Of a DNA stretch of 64,000 nucleotides, positions 1 through 8,569 are shown piece by piece. Under the pieces are notes generated by a model, which was given only the letters and a program-made list of their open reading frames with translations, made no database searches and was not told the origin of the DNA. Source of the stretch: Anaerolineae bacterium (lineage in GTDB: Bacteria; Chloroflexota; Anaerolineae; Aggregatilineales; Phototrophicaceae); assembly GCA_022821805.1 (NCBI GenBank), contig JAJECX010000024.1:1-64000 (forward strand). Direction: 5' to 3'. A program made the translations under genes and the position numbers. Position 1 is the first letter of the stretch; every line of letters begins with the position of its first letter.

Positions 1-11
1 CAGGCGAGTGG

Positions 12-133
12 AGTGTTGGTGGCTAGAGCCGCGGGGGTACACCCGGAATCATCCCGAACCCGGAAGTTAAGCCCGCGAGCGCAGATGGTACTGCATTGGA
101 GACGATGTGGGAGAGTATGCCGTCGCCAACACT
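12..133 (+). rRNA. rrf: 5S ribosomal RNA
   Basis: The stretch has the hallmark 5S core (CCCGAACCCGGAAGTTAAGC-type loop B/C segment) and a terminal helix formed by AGTGTTGG at 12-19 with CCAACACT at 126-133. A second perfect complement, CAGGCGAG at 1-8 with CTCGCCTG at 137-144, encloses the gene and looks like a pre-rRNA processing stem. The 16S and 23S genes would lie left of the window. Ends are assigned from the helix and may be off by a few bases. Confidence 0.93.
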
Positions 134-138
134 TCTCT

Positions 139-164
139 CGCCTGCTGGCCTGGCGCCCTTTTTT
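139..164 (+). terminator. possible rRNA operon terminator
   Basis: A short CGCC/GGCG hairpin (139-142 with 152-155) is followed by CCC and six T residues (159-164). The stem is weak and competes with the outer 5S processing stem, so this is a tentative end of the rRNA transcript. The same T-rich trailer recurs after the 5S remnant near 2815-2830. Confidence 0.4.
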
Positions 165-280
165 GCTTGGCAAGACCGATTCATATCAGGCGGATGTCGC
201 CAGGGAGTTCAGTTCAGGAATCTCCCGTTGCCCTAGGACAGGCCCGCCGCCACGTTCTGCGCCCTCCACACTTTCGATGA

Positions 281-298
281 TTTACAGATAGTTTACAG
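281..298 (+). promoter_or_regulatory. Pho-box-like direct heptamer repeat
   Basis: TTTACAG-ATAG-TTTACAG is a perfect direct repeat of a heptamer with an 11-bp period. Read on the other strand it is CTGTAAA-CTAT-CTGTAAA, the same architecture as the PhoB box (CTGTCAT, 4 bp, CTGTCAT). It lies 79 bp upstream of the DUF4956 start. PhoB/OmpR-family regulators bind such 11-bp-spaced repeats, and one is encoded at 6259. The regulatory role is inferred. Confidence 0.45.
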
Positions 299-376
299 CA
301 ACACCATAGCCACGAATCACATTTCCATTAAACTCTTCCAATCGTGCCCACAAAATACGATAGGACTGGAGACTTT

Positions 377-955
377 ATGGAAGTGATACTCGACTATTGG
401 CTCCGCTTCGGCATCAACTTAGCGATAATTAGCCTCTTGATCGCCGCGCTCTATTGGCGGCGCAAACCCAACCGGAACTACGCGCTGGCAATGATCGTTG
501 GCGGCACGCTGGTCTACGCGGTGATTCGCCTCCTGGTGCAATTTGAGATCAGCTTGGGTGTCGGCTTTGGCATCTTTGCCGTCTTCTCCTTGCTGCGTTT
601 CCGCACCGTGGCAATCTCGCTGCGCGATATGACTTACCTCTTCGCCACCATCACCCTTTCCTTGGTCAACGCCATGTTGATGACTTTCGGCTCTTGGGAA
701 GAGGTCGCCGCTGTCAACCTGGCGATCCTGGCGACCCTGTCCGTGCTGGAATACAGCCGCCTAATGCAAAATCGCGCCAATTTCACCTTGTCCTACGACA
801 ATCTAGAGTTGCTTCATCCCAGCAGACGCGCCGATCTTTTCGCCGATATCGCAAAGCGTACCGGCATCGAGCCTGTGCGCATATCCATTAACCGAATGAG
901 CATCAAGAGCCAGACCGCTCGCCTGCGCGTCTGGTACATGGAAGAGGACGAATAA
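377..955 (+). CDS. DUF4956 family membrane protein
   Basis: A 192-residue protein with about four membrane segments in its first 130 residues and a soluble C-terminal ferredoxin-like tail, the layout of DUF4956. I chose the ATG at 377 because GGACTGGAG sits just upstream; a GTG at 344 would add 11 non-hydrophobic residues. It is followed after one base by the CotH gene, so the two form an operon. DUF4956 proteins are repeatedly found beside CotH proteins and VTC-type polyphosphate polymerases; no VTC gene is visible here. The biochemical function is unknown. Confidence 0.88.
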   Translation: MEVILDYWLRFGINLAIISLLIAALYWRRKPNRNYALAMIVGGTLVYAVIRLLVQFEISLGVGFGIFAVFSLLRFRTVAISLRDMTYLFATITLSLVNAMLMTFGSWEEVAAVNLAILATLSVLEYSRLMQNRANFTLSYDNLELLHPSRRADLFADIAKRTGIEPVRISINRMSIKSQTARLRVWYMEEDE

Positions 956-956
956 C

Positions 957-2636
957 ATGTCGAGCAATCATACTGGACTTTCATCGAAGGCCTTTGTCAT
1001 CGCGCTATTGGCTTGGCTGTTTCTTGTCGCCATGGTGTTGCCTTCATCGGCGCAGACTGTGGAGCGCCCGTCCGGCTGGACCGACGAATCACACGGCAAC
1101 CGCGTCCCCGCCAATTATGAAGTCGTCTTGCCAGACGACCGCATTAACGAGCTCTACATCACCTTCACGCCGGAAGCCTGGGCGGCTGAGGAAGCGGACA
1201 TGATCGATCTATATGGGGAGCGCGGCAGCGGCGGCGGCCGATCTCGCGGCATGGCGCCGGGCCGTACGCCGGATTTCGCCCAGCTTGCCGCCCAGCTTGA
1301 TCGCGCAGAAAGCGCCGTGAGAGCGGCATTCGCCTACTTCCCAGACTTTAACGCCATCGCCGTTGCCCTCGAGTTCAAACCTGACGAGCTTTTCCAAGCG
1401 CTTGGATTGCCGCCAGGCATACGTCCTCCAGCCGACCGCGCTCCCGCCGGCATCTCTTTCCTGGCGCCGGGCAGAAACCCCGACATGGAACGCATGCAGC
1501 TTGCCGCCCGCAATCCCATTTGGGCGCCGGTCACTGTGTCCTTCGAGGGCGAAACCTGGTGGCAAGTCGGTTTCCGCTACAAAGGCAATTCCACGCTTTC
1601 CATAGGTTGGGCCAGCGGGAAAGACGCGCTGCCCTTCAAGCTGGATTTCGATGAATTCGAAGACGAGCATCCCCATCTGGATAACCAGCGCTTCTTCGGG
1701 TTCAAACAGCTCAGCTTTAGCAACAACGACTTTGATCCATCTCTCCAGCGCGAGAAAGTCACCGCCGATATTTTCCGCGAGGCTGGCGTGCCTGCGCCAC
1801 ACACAGCCTTCTACGCGGTTTATGTTGACAAAGGCGACGGCCAAGGCGCGCATTATTGGGGGCTCTACACAGCAATTGAACTGCCCGATGACACGCTCAT
1901 CGAAACGCAATTCGCCGACGACAGCGGCAACATGTACAAACCCGGCGGGGAAGGCGCCACTTTCGCCCGCGGCCGCTTCAACGAAACCAGCTTCGATAAA
2001 GAGACCAATCGCAGCAGTGACTATTCAGACATCCTGGCGGTTTTCGACGCCCTGCACGCCGAGACGCGGCTAAGCGATCCCGATGTCTGGCGCGCCGGTC
2101 TCGAGTCAGTCTTTGATGCTGCGGGGTTTCTGCGCTGGCTGGCAGCCAATACGCTGCTGCAAAACTTCGACACCTATGGCATTCTCGCCCACAACTATTA
2201 TCTCTACGCCGACGAGACCACCGGGCAACTGGTCTGGATTCCCTGGGACAACAATATGGCGCTGCTGCCCTCCATCCAGATGAATGACGGCATCCGCGCC
2301 ATGCGCCGGATGGCGCCCAACTTCGGCACGGCGCTGACGCTCGACCTCGACATCAATCCAGGGCGCTGGCCCCTCATCGGATACCTGCTGGATCAGACCG
2401 AATACCGCGAACTCTATATTGATGAGGTCGAGAGAATCAGCCAACAAGTATTCACGCCTGAGCGAATGATACCTGTATATGAGGCGAATTTCGCGCTGCT
2501 GGCGCAACATCTGGCGGAGTCAGGCGATGATGACGCGCTGGCTATTTTGCGCGCTGCGACTGACGAATTGATCGCGCATATTAACTCGCGCGTGGAGGCT
2601 GCAAATGCTTTCCTTCAAGCGCGATCTGCCGACTAG
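957..2636 (+). CDS. secreted CotH-family kinase-like protein
   Basis: A 559-residue protein with an N-terminal signal peptide (hydrophobic residues about 11-31, ending SSAQ). The body matches the CotH fold: a QREKVTADIFREAG block, GLYTAIELPDD, NMYKPGGEG, FLRWLAANTLLQNFDTY and WIPWDNNMAL, the last carrying the conserved D of the atypical protein-kinase-like active site. CotH of Bacillus is a spore-coat protein kinase; bacterial relatives outside spore formers are uncharacterised. It starts one base after the DUF4956 stop, so the pair is probably co-translated and may be controlled by the upstream repeat at 281-298. Substrate unknown. Confidence 0.88.
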   Translation: MSSNHTGLSSKAFVIALLAWLFLVAMVLPSSAQTVERPSGWTDESHGNRVPANYEVVLPDDRINELYITFTPEAWAAEEADMIDLYGERGSGGGRSRGMAPGRTPDFAQLAAQLDRAESAVRAAFAYFPDFNAIAVALEFKPDELFQALGLPPGIRPPADRAPAGISFLAPGRNPDMERMQLAARNPIWAPVTVSFEGETWWQVGFRYKGNSTLSIGWASGKDALPFKLDFDEFEDEHPHLDNQRFFGFKQLSFSNNDFDPSLQREKVTADIFREAGVPAPHTAFYAVYVDKGDGQGAHYWGLYTAIELPDDTLIETQFADDSGNMYKPGGEGATFARGRFNETSFDKETNRSSDYSDILAVFDALHAETRLSDPDVWRAGLESVFDAAGFLRWLAANTLLQNFDTYGILAHNYYLYADETTGQLVWIPWDNNMALLPSIQMNDGIRAMRRMAPNFGTALTLDLDINPGRWPLIGYLLDQTEYRELYIDEVERISQQVFTPERMIPVYEANFALLAQHLAESGDDDALAILRAATDELIAHINSRVEAANAFLQARSAD

Positions 2637-2702
2637 CGTTTACGACTCGTCGTTGCGTCGCGTATGCTAAGGATCTATGGCTGAGACCAGCAGTCTTTAG
2701 CG

Positions 2703-2830
2703 ATTGACCGGCATCATCCCGCACCCGGCAGTGAAGCCCGCGAGCGCAGATGCTGCTGCATTGGCGACGATGTGGGAGGCTATGCCGCCGGCCAACACCT
2801 TTCTCACCCCATGACGCCCTTTTTGCTTGC
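2703..2830 (+). pseudogene. degenerate partial copy of the 5S rRNA gene
   Basis: This stretch aligns without obvious gaps to most of the 5S gene at 12-133 from its loop A/B region onward, including GAAGCCCGCGAGCGCAGATG, CTGCATTGG and GACGATGTGGGAGGCTATGCC, then continues through a copy of the T-rich trailer (GACGCCCTTTTTGCTTG). The 5' part and the matching first strand of the terminal helix are missing. About a dozen scattered substitutions break helix pairs, so it is probably non-functional. Confidence 0.72.
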
Positions 2831-2903
2831 GCCTCAAGCAATTGGGAATATGCTGTAAGAAGCCATCCACTGGCAATCCTGCTCAAATACCGGCCGAAAT
2901 GAT

Positions 2904-4499
2904 TTGAACAGCATTCTTGAAAGAGCATTAACGCTTCGTCACTCAGCCCAGTGGTGGCTTCTCTGTCTGGCTCTGGCCTTGCTCGTAACCGCTCTGTTCA
3001 TCGTCTGGTATAGCAATCCTATGCCGATTGCGAAAAATGCTGCCTACTCAGAAACTACTATCGGTCTGACTGTCAGTCGAAGCGATATTCTCTTCCCCGG
3101 CGAATGCATCGTCATGCTGTGGAACGTCATGAACGCCCAGCGCGTCCTGTTCAACGATGAGCTTTTGTCCGCATCCGGCGAGAAAACACTGTGCGTCAAT
3201 GCGGCGAAGCAGCCGACGCTTCAAGTCATGCTAATGGATGGCAGCGAGGTCACGATCACGCAGCCGGTGAACATTTTGCCGACGAATCCTCTGTTTTTGA
3301 TCTCTGCTCTCTTCACATTTATGCTAGTTGTTTTGGGAATAGCTGGACCGCTCTTGCGAGCGCATCGCCATCTGGGAGCAAGTGAGACTGTCCGCTCGAT
3401 TGCGCGAATTGTCTCTTGGATCGTGATTAGCGTCGGCATTGCGCTTCTGCTTATAGAGGTCCTGCTGCGAGTTTATCTTGGCGCCGCTGGCAGTCGTGAA
3501 CAGAAAATCATGTATCTCTACTCGCTGGAGGAAATTCGCGCGCTGCAAAGCAATCTTATCCCGGTGCCATACATCAGCTACGTGCCCGATCCAGCCTACC
3601 CGGGGCACAACAGCCTTGGATATCGGGGATCGGAGATTGCGATTCCCAAGCCGCCGAGAACGTACCGGATTGTCTCAATGGGTGGCTCGACTACCTATAG
3701 CACTGGCACTACAGAAAAAGAATCTTACCCAGCCTTCCTGGAGTCGATCCTGCGCGATGATTACGGCTATAAGAATGTCGAAGTCATCAATGCAGGCGTA
3801 AGCGGCTACACATCGTGGGAAGTTCTCTCTAGTTTCGCCTTTCGCGTTTTGGAGCTTGAGCCGGACATGCTGATCTATTACGGCGCCCTCAACGATCTTA
3901 CTGTGCGTGAATGGCTCAGTAGCGATTGCTATCGCGGTTTGAATCCACAGCGGGGCTTAAATGGGCAACGAGGCCTTTTCGTTGAACGCAATGCCGAGTT
4001 GCCGGTTTCAGCCCTTTATCGCCTGGTCGCGATTTCGCTGGACTGGATAAGCAATCCCTGGTCGCTGGATTCTTCGTTTGAACCTTCCCGGGTGCAATGC
4101 AAGCGCGATCCCGCCGATGCAACGCTGGAAAAGCGCCTCGTCGCGAATACACCAATCTACTTTGAACGAAACATACGGAATCTCATGACGCTGGCATTGG
4201 CGCATAATGTGCAACCGGTGATCTCCACATGGGTCTACAATGTTGAAGCAGACCGACCACAACTGTGGAGACAGTCTATAGCCCAGCACAACGCCATAAC
4301 GCGCCAAATCGCTGCCGATATGAACATTCCTTACATCAATCTGGCAGCCGATTTTCCCGTCGACAGCAGTTATTGGGAACTTGATGGCGTTCATCTGGTG
4401 GCAGCTGGCGCCTACGAGCAAGCGAGTCGCTACGCGGCTTTTCTTGACGACGCTGAACTACTGCCGAAGACGGAAAACTTTGCAAGCCCCGGGGAATGA
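2904..4499 (+). CDS. membrane-anchored SGNH/GDSL hydrolase
   Basis: A 531-residue protein. Two hydrophobic segments (about residues 17-37 and 131-150) flank an Ig-like insert, a third lies at about 165-192, and a C-terminal SGNH hydrolase domain follows. The four blocks are visible: GGST with the nucleophile Ser262, the block II Gly in NAGVSGYTS, Asn330 in GALND, and the Asp494-His497 pair in DGVH. Such enzymes are esterases or acyltransferases, often acting on cell-envelope sugars. The start is TTG without a clear ribosome site; the next ATG (3021) would delete the first membrane segment. It stands alone after the 5S remnant. Confidence 0.83.
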   Translation: MNSILERALTLRHSAQWWLLCLALALLVTALFIVWYSNPMPIAKNAAYSETTIGLTVSRSDILFPGECIVMLWNVMNAQRVLFNDELLSASGEKTLCVNAAKQPTLQVMLMDGSEVTITQPVNILPTNPLFLISALFTFMLVVLGIAGPLLRAHRHLGASETVRSIARIVSWIVISVGIALLLIEVLLRVYLGAAGSREQKIMYLYSLEEIRALQSNLIPVPYISYVPDPAYPGHNSLGYRGSEIAIPKPPRTYRIVSMGGSTTYSTGTTEKESYPAFLESILRDDYGYKNVEVINAGVSGYTSWEVLSSFAFRVLELEPDMLIYYGALNDLTVREWLSSDCYRGLNPQRGLNGQRGLFVERNAELPVSALYRLVAISLDWISNPWSLDSSFEPSRVQCKRDPADATLEKRLVANTPIYFERNIRNLMTLALAHNVQPVISTWVYNVEADRPQLWRQSIAQHNAITRQIAADMNIPYINLAADFPVDSSYWELDGVHLVAAGAYEQASRYAAFLDDAELLPKTENFASPGE

Positions 4500-4724
4500 G
4501 TAACGCCGGCGAAATCCAAATGACGTTACTCGTACTCCGAAAGCACCCTTCACGCGCCTGATTTGACAAGTGTGCACTTACAGCAGATGGCTGCCCTCGC
4601 AACTGTTCGTCTCATGCGTAACGAGATAGACGACTTGATGCCATTTCTTTGTTTAAGCGTCTTATTGCCCATTGAGCGCTCGCAAAACATCGCATATCCT
4701 CGTCTTAGGTATAAAGAACGACGG

Positions 4725-5072
4725 ATGCTCATGAGCTTGAAGAAACGCGAATCCGGCGCGAAGGGACCCGACTGGATCGCCGTCTACATCACACACAACC
4801 TGCAAGAGGCGCACATCATCGTCGGCAAGCTGCGCGCCTATGATATTCCCGTTATGATCCACCAGGAGGCTGGCGCGGCCGCGATCGGCATCACGCTTGG
4901 CAATCTTGGCGAGATCAAAGTTCTCGTATCGCCAAAAGACTACGAGAGCGCCGCTGATCTTCTCTATCCCGCGGCAAACGAACAGATTGAAGCCAGCAAT
5001 GAAAAGATTCAGCTAATCTGGCAGGACGAAGGCGATAGCGGCGAGCAAGCAGACGATAATGACCGCGAATGA
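4725..5072 (+). CDS. DUF2007-type putative signal-transducing protein
   Basis: A 115-residue protein. Residues about 17-80 (WIAVYITHNLQEAHIIVGKL, then an IPVMIHQE and GEIKVLV pattern) match the small alpha/beta DUF2007 domain, followed by an acidic, probably disordered tail. I start at ATG 4725 because the open frame upstream to 4563 does not resemble the family; ATG 4731 is an alternative. The stop overlaps the next gene by 14 bases, implying translational coupling to the P1 peptidase. Molecular role unknown. Confidence 0.75.
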   Translation: MLMSLKKRESGAKGPDWIAVYITHNLQEAHIIVGKLRAYDIPVMIHQEAGAAAIGITLGNLGEIKVLVSPKDYESAADLLYPAANEQIEASNEKIQLIWQDEGDSGEQADDNDRE

Positions 5073-6027
5073 TACATTAACTGCCGTCCCTGGCATCAAA
5101 GTCGGGCATTACACCGACCTTGATGCCATCACCGGCTGCACGGTTGTCAGGTGCCCGCCTGAGACCGCAGGCGCTGTCGATGTTCGCGGCGGCGCGCCCG
5201 GCACGCGCGAAACCGATCTCTTGCAGGCGCATAATTTGGTTGAGGAAGTGACCGCGGTTGTGCTATCCGGTGGCAGCGCCTTTGGCTTGGCGTCAGCCGA
5301 CGGAGCCGTGCGTTGGCACGTCGAACGAGGCTTGGGTTATCAATCGCGGAGCGGCGTAGTTGTGCCGATTGTGCCCGCGGCCATCCTTTTCGACTTGACA
5401 ATCGGTACGGCTCAAGTCCACCCCGGTCCCGAGGCCGGCTATGCCGCTTGCGAGGCCGCCACATCTGCGCCCGTCGCTATGGGCAGCGTCGGCGCTGGCG
5501 CCGGCGCGCGAGTCGCCGCCATTCGCGGCAATGCTCGGGCGAGCAAAGGCGGAATCGGGTCGGCGGCAATTGCATTGCCGAATGGCTTGGTCGTCGCTGC
5601 CTTGATGGCTGTGAACGCGGTGGGCAATGTAATAGATGAGAACGGTCAGGTGATCGCCGGGCTGCGAGCGACGGACGAGCCTGGCTTCGTCTCGGTACTG
5701 GACACGATGGTTGACCTCATGAACGAACCATCGACCGTTTCCGCCAACGAAAACACAGTCATTGGCGTGGTCGCTTCGAACGGCGCTCTCAACAAAGCCC
5801 AAGCCACAAAAGTGGCGCAGATGGCGCAGGACGGCGTCGCGCGGGCGGTGAACCCGGCGCATACGATGTATGACGGCGATACTATCTTCGCCCTGGCAAC
5901 CGGCGAAGTCGCCGCTGACCCGACCATTGTCGGGGCTTATTCCGCGGAGATGGTGGCGCTTGCGATCCGCCGCGCCGTGCGCACAGCAACTTCACTCGGT
6001 GGCGTTCGCGCAGCCTCCGAGCCATAG
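5059..6027 (+). CDS. P1 family (DmpA/S58-like) peptidase
   Basis: A 322-residue member of the DmpA/BapA superfamily of self-processing N-terminal-nucleophile aminopeptidases. Diagnostic segments are the N-terminal VPGIKVGHYTD, the VLSGGSAFGLASADG loop, and KGGIGSA, where cleavage before Ser168 would expose the nucleophile. The protein is the short, soluble form without a signal peptide. It overlaps the DUF2007 gene by 14 bases. Substrate (D-amino-acid or beta-peptide amides in studied relatives) cannot be inferred. Confidence 0.9.
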   Translation: MTANDTLTAVPGIKVGHYTDLDAITGCTVVRCPPETAGAVDVRGGAPGTRETDLLQAHNLVEEVTAVVLSGGSAFGLASADGAVRWHVERGLGYQSRSGVVVPIVPAAILFDLTIGTAQVHPGPEAGYAACEAATSAPVAMGSVGAGAGARVAAIRGNARASKGGIGSAAIALPNGLVVAALMAVNAVGNVIDENGQVIAGLRATDEPGFVSVLDTMVDLMNEPSTVSANENTVIGVVASNGALNKAQATKVAQMAQDGVARAVNPAHTMYDGDTIFALATGEVAADPTIVGAYSAEMVALAIRRAVRTATSLGGVRAASEP

Positions 6028-6258
6028 CTTTGAGCTGCTAGTTCTGATACGTCTGTGGACCGCTTCGTATATTCCGGTCAAGAATTTTCGCGCCGAGTGC
6101 CGACTCAAGGCTCTTCACCAGCCTGTGCCGCCGCGACGTTTCATGGCAGTACATGGTTCAACTCCGTCGGGCTGCGATGTTTAAATGATGCGCTACATGA
6201 CTTAACATAGATTTATAAGACTTCGAGTATGCTGAGTGCGCATACGGTCACATAATGG

Positions 6259-6963
6259 ATGGCGATGGTGGCGAAGAAGATACTGCTGGTTGAAGACGAA
6301 GAAAAGCTGGTAGCCAATCTGTTGGACAAGCTGCGAGCGGAAGGATACGAAGTATTCACCGCGTTTGACGGCGATACCGGCTGGGACATGGCGCGCGGCG
6401 ATGCTTACGACTTGATCGTGCTGGATATCATGCTGCCGCAGCTTGATGGGATTAGCCTCTGTCGCATGATTCGCAATGACAGCGCCTCCGCTGACGCGCC
6501 GATTATCATGCTCACCGCAAAGGGCACAGAACACGACAAGATTTTGGGCTTGGAAAGCGGCGCCGATGACTACATCGTCAAGCCCTTCGGCTTGGGCGAG
6601 TTTCTCGCGCGCGTCCGTGCGCAGATGCGGCGCCCGTCAACGGACCGCAGACTGAATCAGGATGAATTGACTGCGGGCGATTTGCGTCTGGACTTCACTG
6701 GCCGCCGCTTGTTCCGAGGCGATGTGGAGGTCAAACTTAGCAATAAGGAATTCGATCTATTGACTTTGTTCATGCGCAACGAGAATGCCGTATTGTCGCG
6801 TGATTTTATCCTGACCAACGTTTGGGGTCATGATTACTTTCCCATGGACAAGCGAACCGTCGATGTACACATCCGCTGGCTGCGCGAGAAGATTGAGGAC
6901 AACCCGTCCAGCCCGGTGCGCATCAGCACTGTTCGCGGCGTCGGATACCGCTTCGAGGGCTAA
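6259..6963 (+). CDS. OmpR/PhoB-family response regulator
   Basis: A 234-residue regulator. The receiver domain (about 6-120) has the acidic pair in LLVEDEE, the phospho-acceptor Asp in LIVLDIMLPQ and the Lys in YIVKPFG. A winged-helix DNA-binding domain follows (about 135-232), ending VRGVGYRFEG. It sits two bases before a histidine kinase and most resembles PhoB/PhoP-type regulators. The ATG at 6259 is used; ATGs at 6255 (other frame) and 6265 are nearby. It is a candidate to bind the heptamer repeat at 281-298. Confidence 0.95.
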   Translation: MAMVAKKILLVEDEEKLVANLLDKLRAEGYEVFTAFDGDTGWDMARGDAYDLIVLDIMLPQLDGISLCRMIRNDSASADAPIIMLTAKGTEHDKILGLESGADDYIVKPFGLGEFLARVRAQMRRPSTDRRLNQDELTAGDLRLDFTGRRLFRGDVEVKLSNKEFDLLTLFMRNENAVLSRDFILTNVWGHDYFPMDKRTVDVHIRWLREKIEDNPSSPVRISTVRGVGYRFEG

Positions 6964-6965
6964 GC

Positions 6966-8225
6966 ATGGAGCTGGTTCTATTCGTCGCGCTTTCTTTTTC
7001 AGCGATTTTGGCATTTTGCGCGTACCGTCAGCGCCGCGAATTGCAAGACGTCGGATCGGCTATCGAGAGCCGAGATGAAGCGATCGGCGAACTGAAGGCG
7101 CAGGTGGAAACGCTTGAGCGCGACAAGATGGCGAGCCAAACGCTCGCCTCGACCGCCTCTGACGTCGCCTTCGACACGATTGTCTTGCTTGATGAAGACT
7201 TGCGAGTCGTCTTGGCAAATCGCGCGGCCGAGCGGCTTTTCGGACACAGCTGCCCAATCGGCAAGCGCCTGACCGATCTTGTCGACTCGCCAGAGTTGTA
7301 CAATCTGGTACAAGTTGCCTTGCGCGAAGAAGAAAGCGTGGAAGAACAGTTTGCCATTGGCGGCAGCAACTATCGCGCTCGTTTTCAGGTGATTTCGCTA
7401 GGGCGGGCTGGCTCCTGCATCGGCATTGGCCTGCAAGACATCACCGAATTGGTCAATCTGAATCGCGCCCGGCGCGACCTTGTCGCCAATATCTCCCACG
7501 AACTGCGAACGCCAATCACGCGAATTCGCTTGATCATTGAGGGTTTATTCCTCGACGCCGACAAGCCGAAACGCAAGGCGAGCATCCAATCGCTTAAGGA
7601 AATTGCGATGGAAACCGATGCGCTGCTCTGGCTGGCGCAAGAGCTCCTCGATCTTTCGATGATCGAGTCGGGCGAAGCGATTCTGCGGCTGGTAAAAACG
7701 CCGCTGAAGCAGGTCGTGGATGACGCGATCGAACGTCTAGAGTCGCAAGCCACAATGAAAGACCTCAACATTGTAAGCCATGTGCCGCGAAAGTTTGACG
7801 TCCTTTGTGATGCAGACCAACTAAAACGAGTGCTGGGCAACCTGATTCACAACGCGATCAAGTGGTCGCCTCAGGGCGAGACGATCACCATCACCGCGTC
7901 CGAGCAAGATGATGAGATTACCGTATCAATATTCGACAATGGACCGGGCGTGCCTGATGATTTGCGCAGTCGAGTTTTTGAGCGCTTTTATCAAGCGGAC
8001 GTATCGCGCTCTGGCGATGAAGGCGCCGGCTTGGGTCTGGCGATCTGCAAGCATATCATTGAAGCGCATGGCGGGCGTATTTGGGCTGAAGGCAACAGCC
8101 AGGGCAAAGGCGGTCATTTTCTCTTTACTGTGCTAAGAGCGGATGCCAACTTCGGGGAAGACGCGCCAGTTGCGGAGGCGCGCCGGGCGCAAGTAGCCCT
8201 CTCTGAATCCGCCTCTCCCCTGTAG
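6966..8225 (+). CDS. PAS-containing sensor histidine kinase, PhoR-like
   Basis: A 419-residue kinase with one N-terminal membrane segment (about 3-19), a coiled coil (about 20-55), a PAS domain (about 65-160), a HisKA dimerisation domain with phospho-acceptor His178 in SHELRTP, and a HATPase domain with the N box NLIHNAIKW, G1 box DNGPG and G2 box GAGLGLAI. A single N-terminal anchor plus PAS is the PhoR layout. It is the partner of the regulator two bases upstream. No pst or phoU genes are nearby, so the signal is inferred only from architecture. Confidence 0.93.
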   Translation: MELVLFVALSFSAILAFCAYRQRRELQDVGSAIESRDEAIGELKAQVETLERDKMASQTLASTASDVAFDTIVLLDEDLRVVLANRAAERLFGHSCPIGKRLTDLVDSPELYNLVQVALREEESVEEQFAIGGSNYRARFQVISLGRAGSCIGIGLQDITELVNLNRARRDLVANISHELRTPITRIRLIIEGLFLDADKPKRKASIQSLKEIAMETDALLWLAQELLDLSMIESGEAILRLVKTPLKQVVDDAIERLESQATMKDLNIVSHVPRKFDVLCDADQLKRVLGNLIHNAIKWSPQGETITITASEQDDEITVSIFDNGPGVPDDLRSRVFERFYQADVSRSGDEGAGLGLAICKHIIEAHGGRIWAEGNSQGKGGHFLFTVLRADANFGEDAPVAEARRAQVALSESASPL

Positions 8226-8226
8226 A

Positions 8227-8254
8227 TTGAATTCTCGTAGAATGTTGCTATACT
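8227..8254 (+). promoter_or_regulatory. sigma70-type promoter of the flavin transporter operon
   Basis: TTGAAT (8227-8232), a 16-bp spacer and TATACT (8249-8254) lie directly after the kinase stop codon and just before the FMN riboswitch. A start near 8261 would place the whole aptamer in the leader. Confidence 0.6.
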
Positions 8255-8276
8255 CAAGCTGAATACAATCTAAACC

Positions 8277-8449
8277 AACCTTCGGGGCAGGGTGGAAGTC
8301 CCTACCGGCGGTGATGTGTGCTGCGGCATGCCTAGCCCGTGACCCTGGTCATCGTCGCTCTTGTGGCGATGCGTCGCAGTTCTATGCTGCGCAGGTGGAT
8401 TCCGGTGCGATTCCGGAGCCGACGGTGATAGTCCGGATGGGAGAAGGGT
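8277..8449 (+). ncRNA. FMN riboswitch (RFN element)
   Basis: The conserved RFN blocks are in order: TTCGGGGCAGGGTGGAAGTC, CCTACCGGCGGTGAT, GCCCGTGACC, an extended variable stem (about 8350-8395), GGTGCGATTCCGGAGCCGAC and GATAGTCCGGATGGGAGAAG. This is the aptamer that binds flavin mononucleotide and switches off downstream genes. The usual targets are riboflavin biosynthesis or transport genes; here it precedes an ABC transporter. No T-rich terminator lies between it and the first gene, so control is more likely at translation. Confidence 0.96.
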
Positions 8450-8538
8450 AAGCAGGCTGTCAACATCGGCCCGCCTGGTTAGATATGCGAGAGACTTGTC
8501 TGGCGTCGACCTTGCGATCCGGGTTCGCGTATCGCCCT

Positions 8539-8562
8539 TCCACCGCGTAGTCCCTCGTGGAC
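8539..8562 (+). promoter_or_regulatory. possible Shine-Dalgarno-sequestering hairpin of the riboswitch
   Basis: The likely ribosome site GGACGG lies just before the ATG at 8570. Its GGAC can pair with GTCC at 8550-8553 (loop CTCGT), or GTGGA at 8557-8561 with TCCAC at 8539-8543. Either pairing would mask the ribosome site in the FMN-bound state. This is an inference from base complementarity only. Confidence 0.4.
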
Positions 8563-8569
8563 GGGCAGC

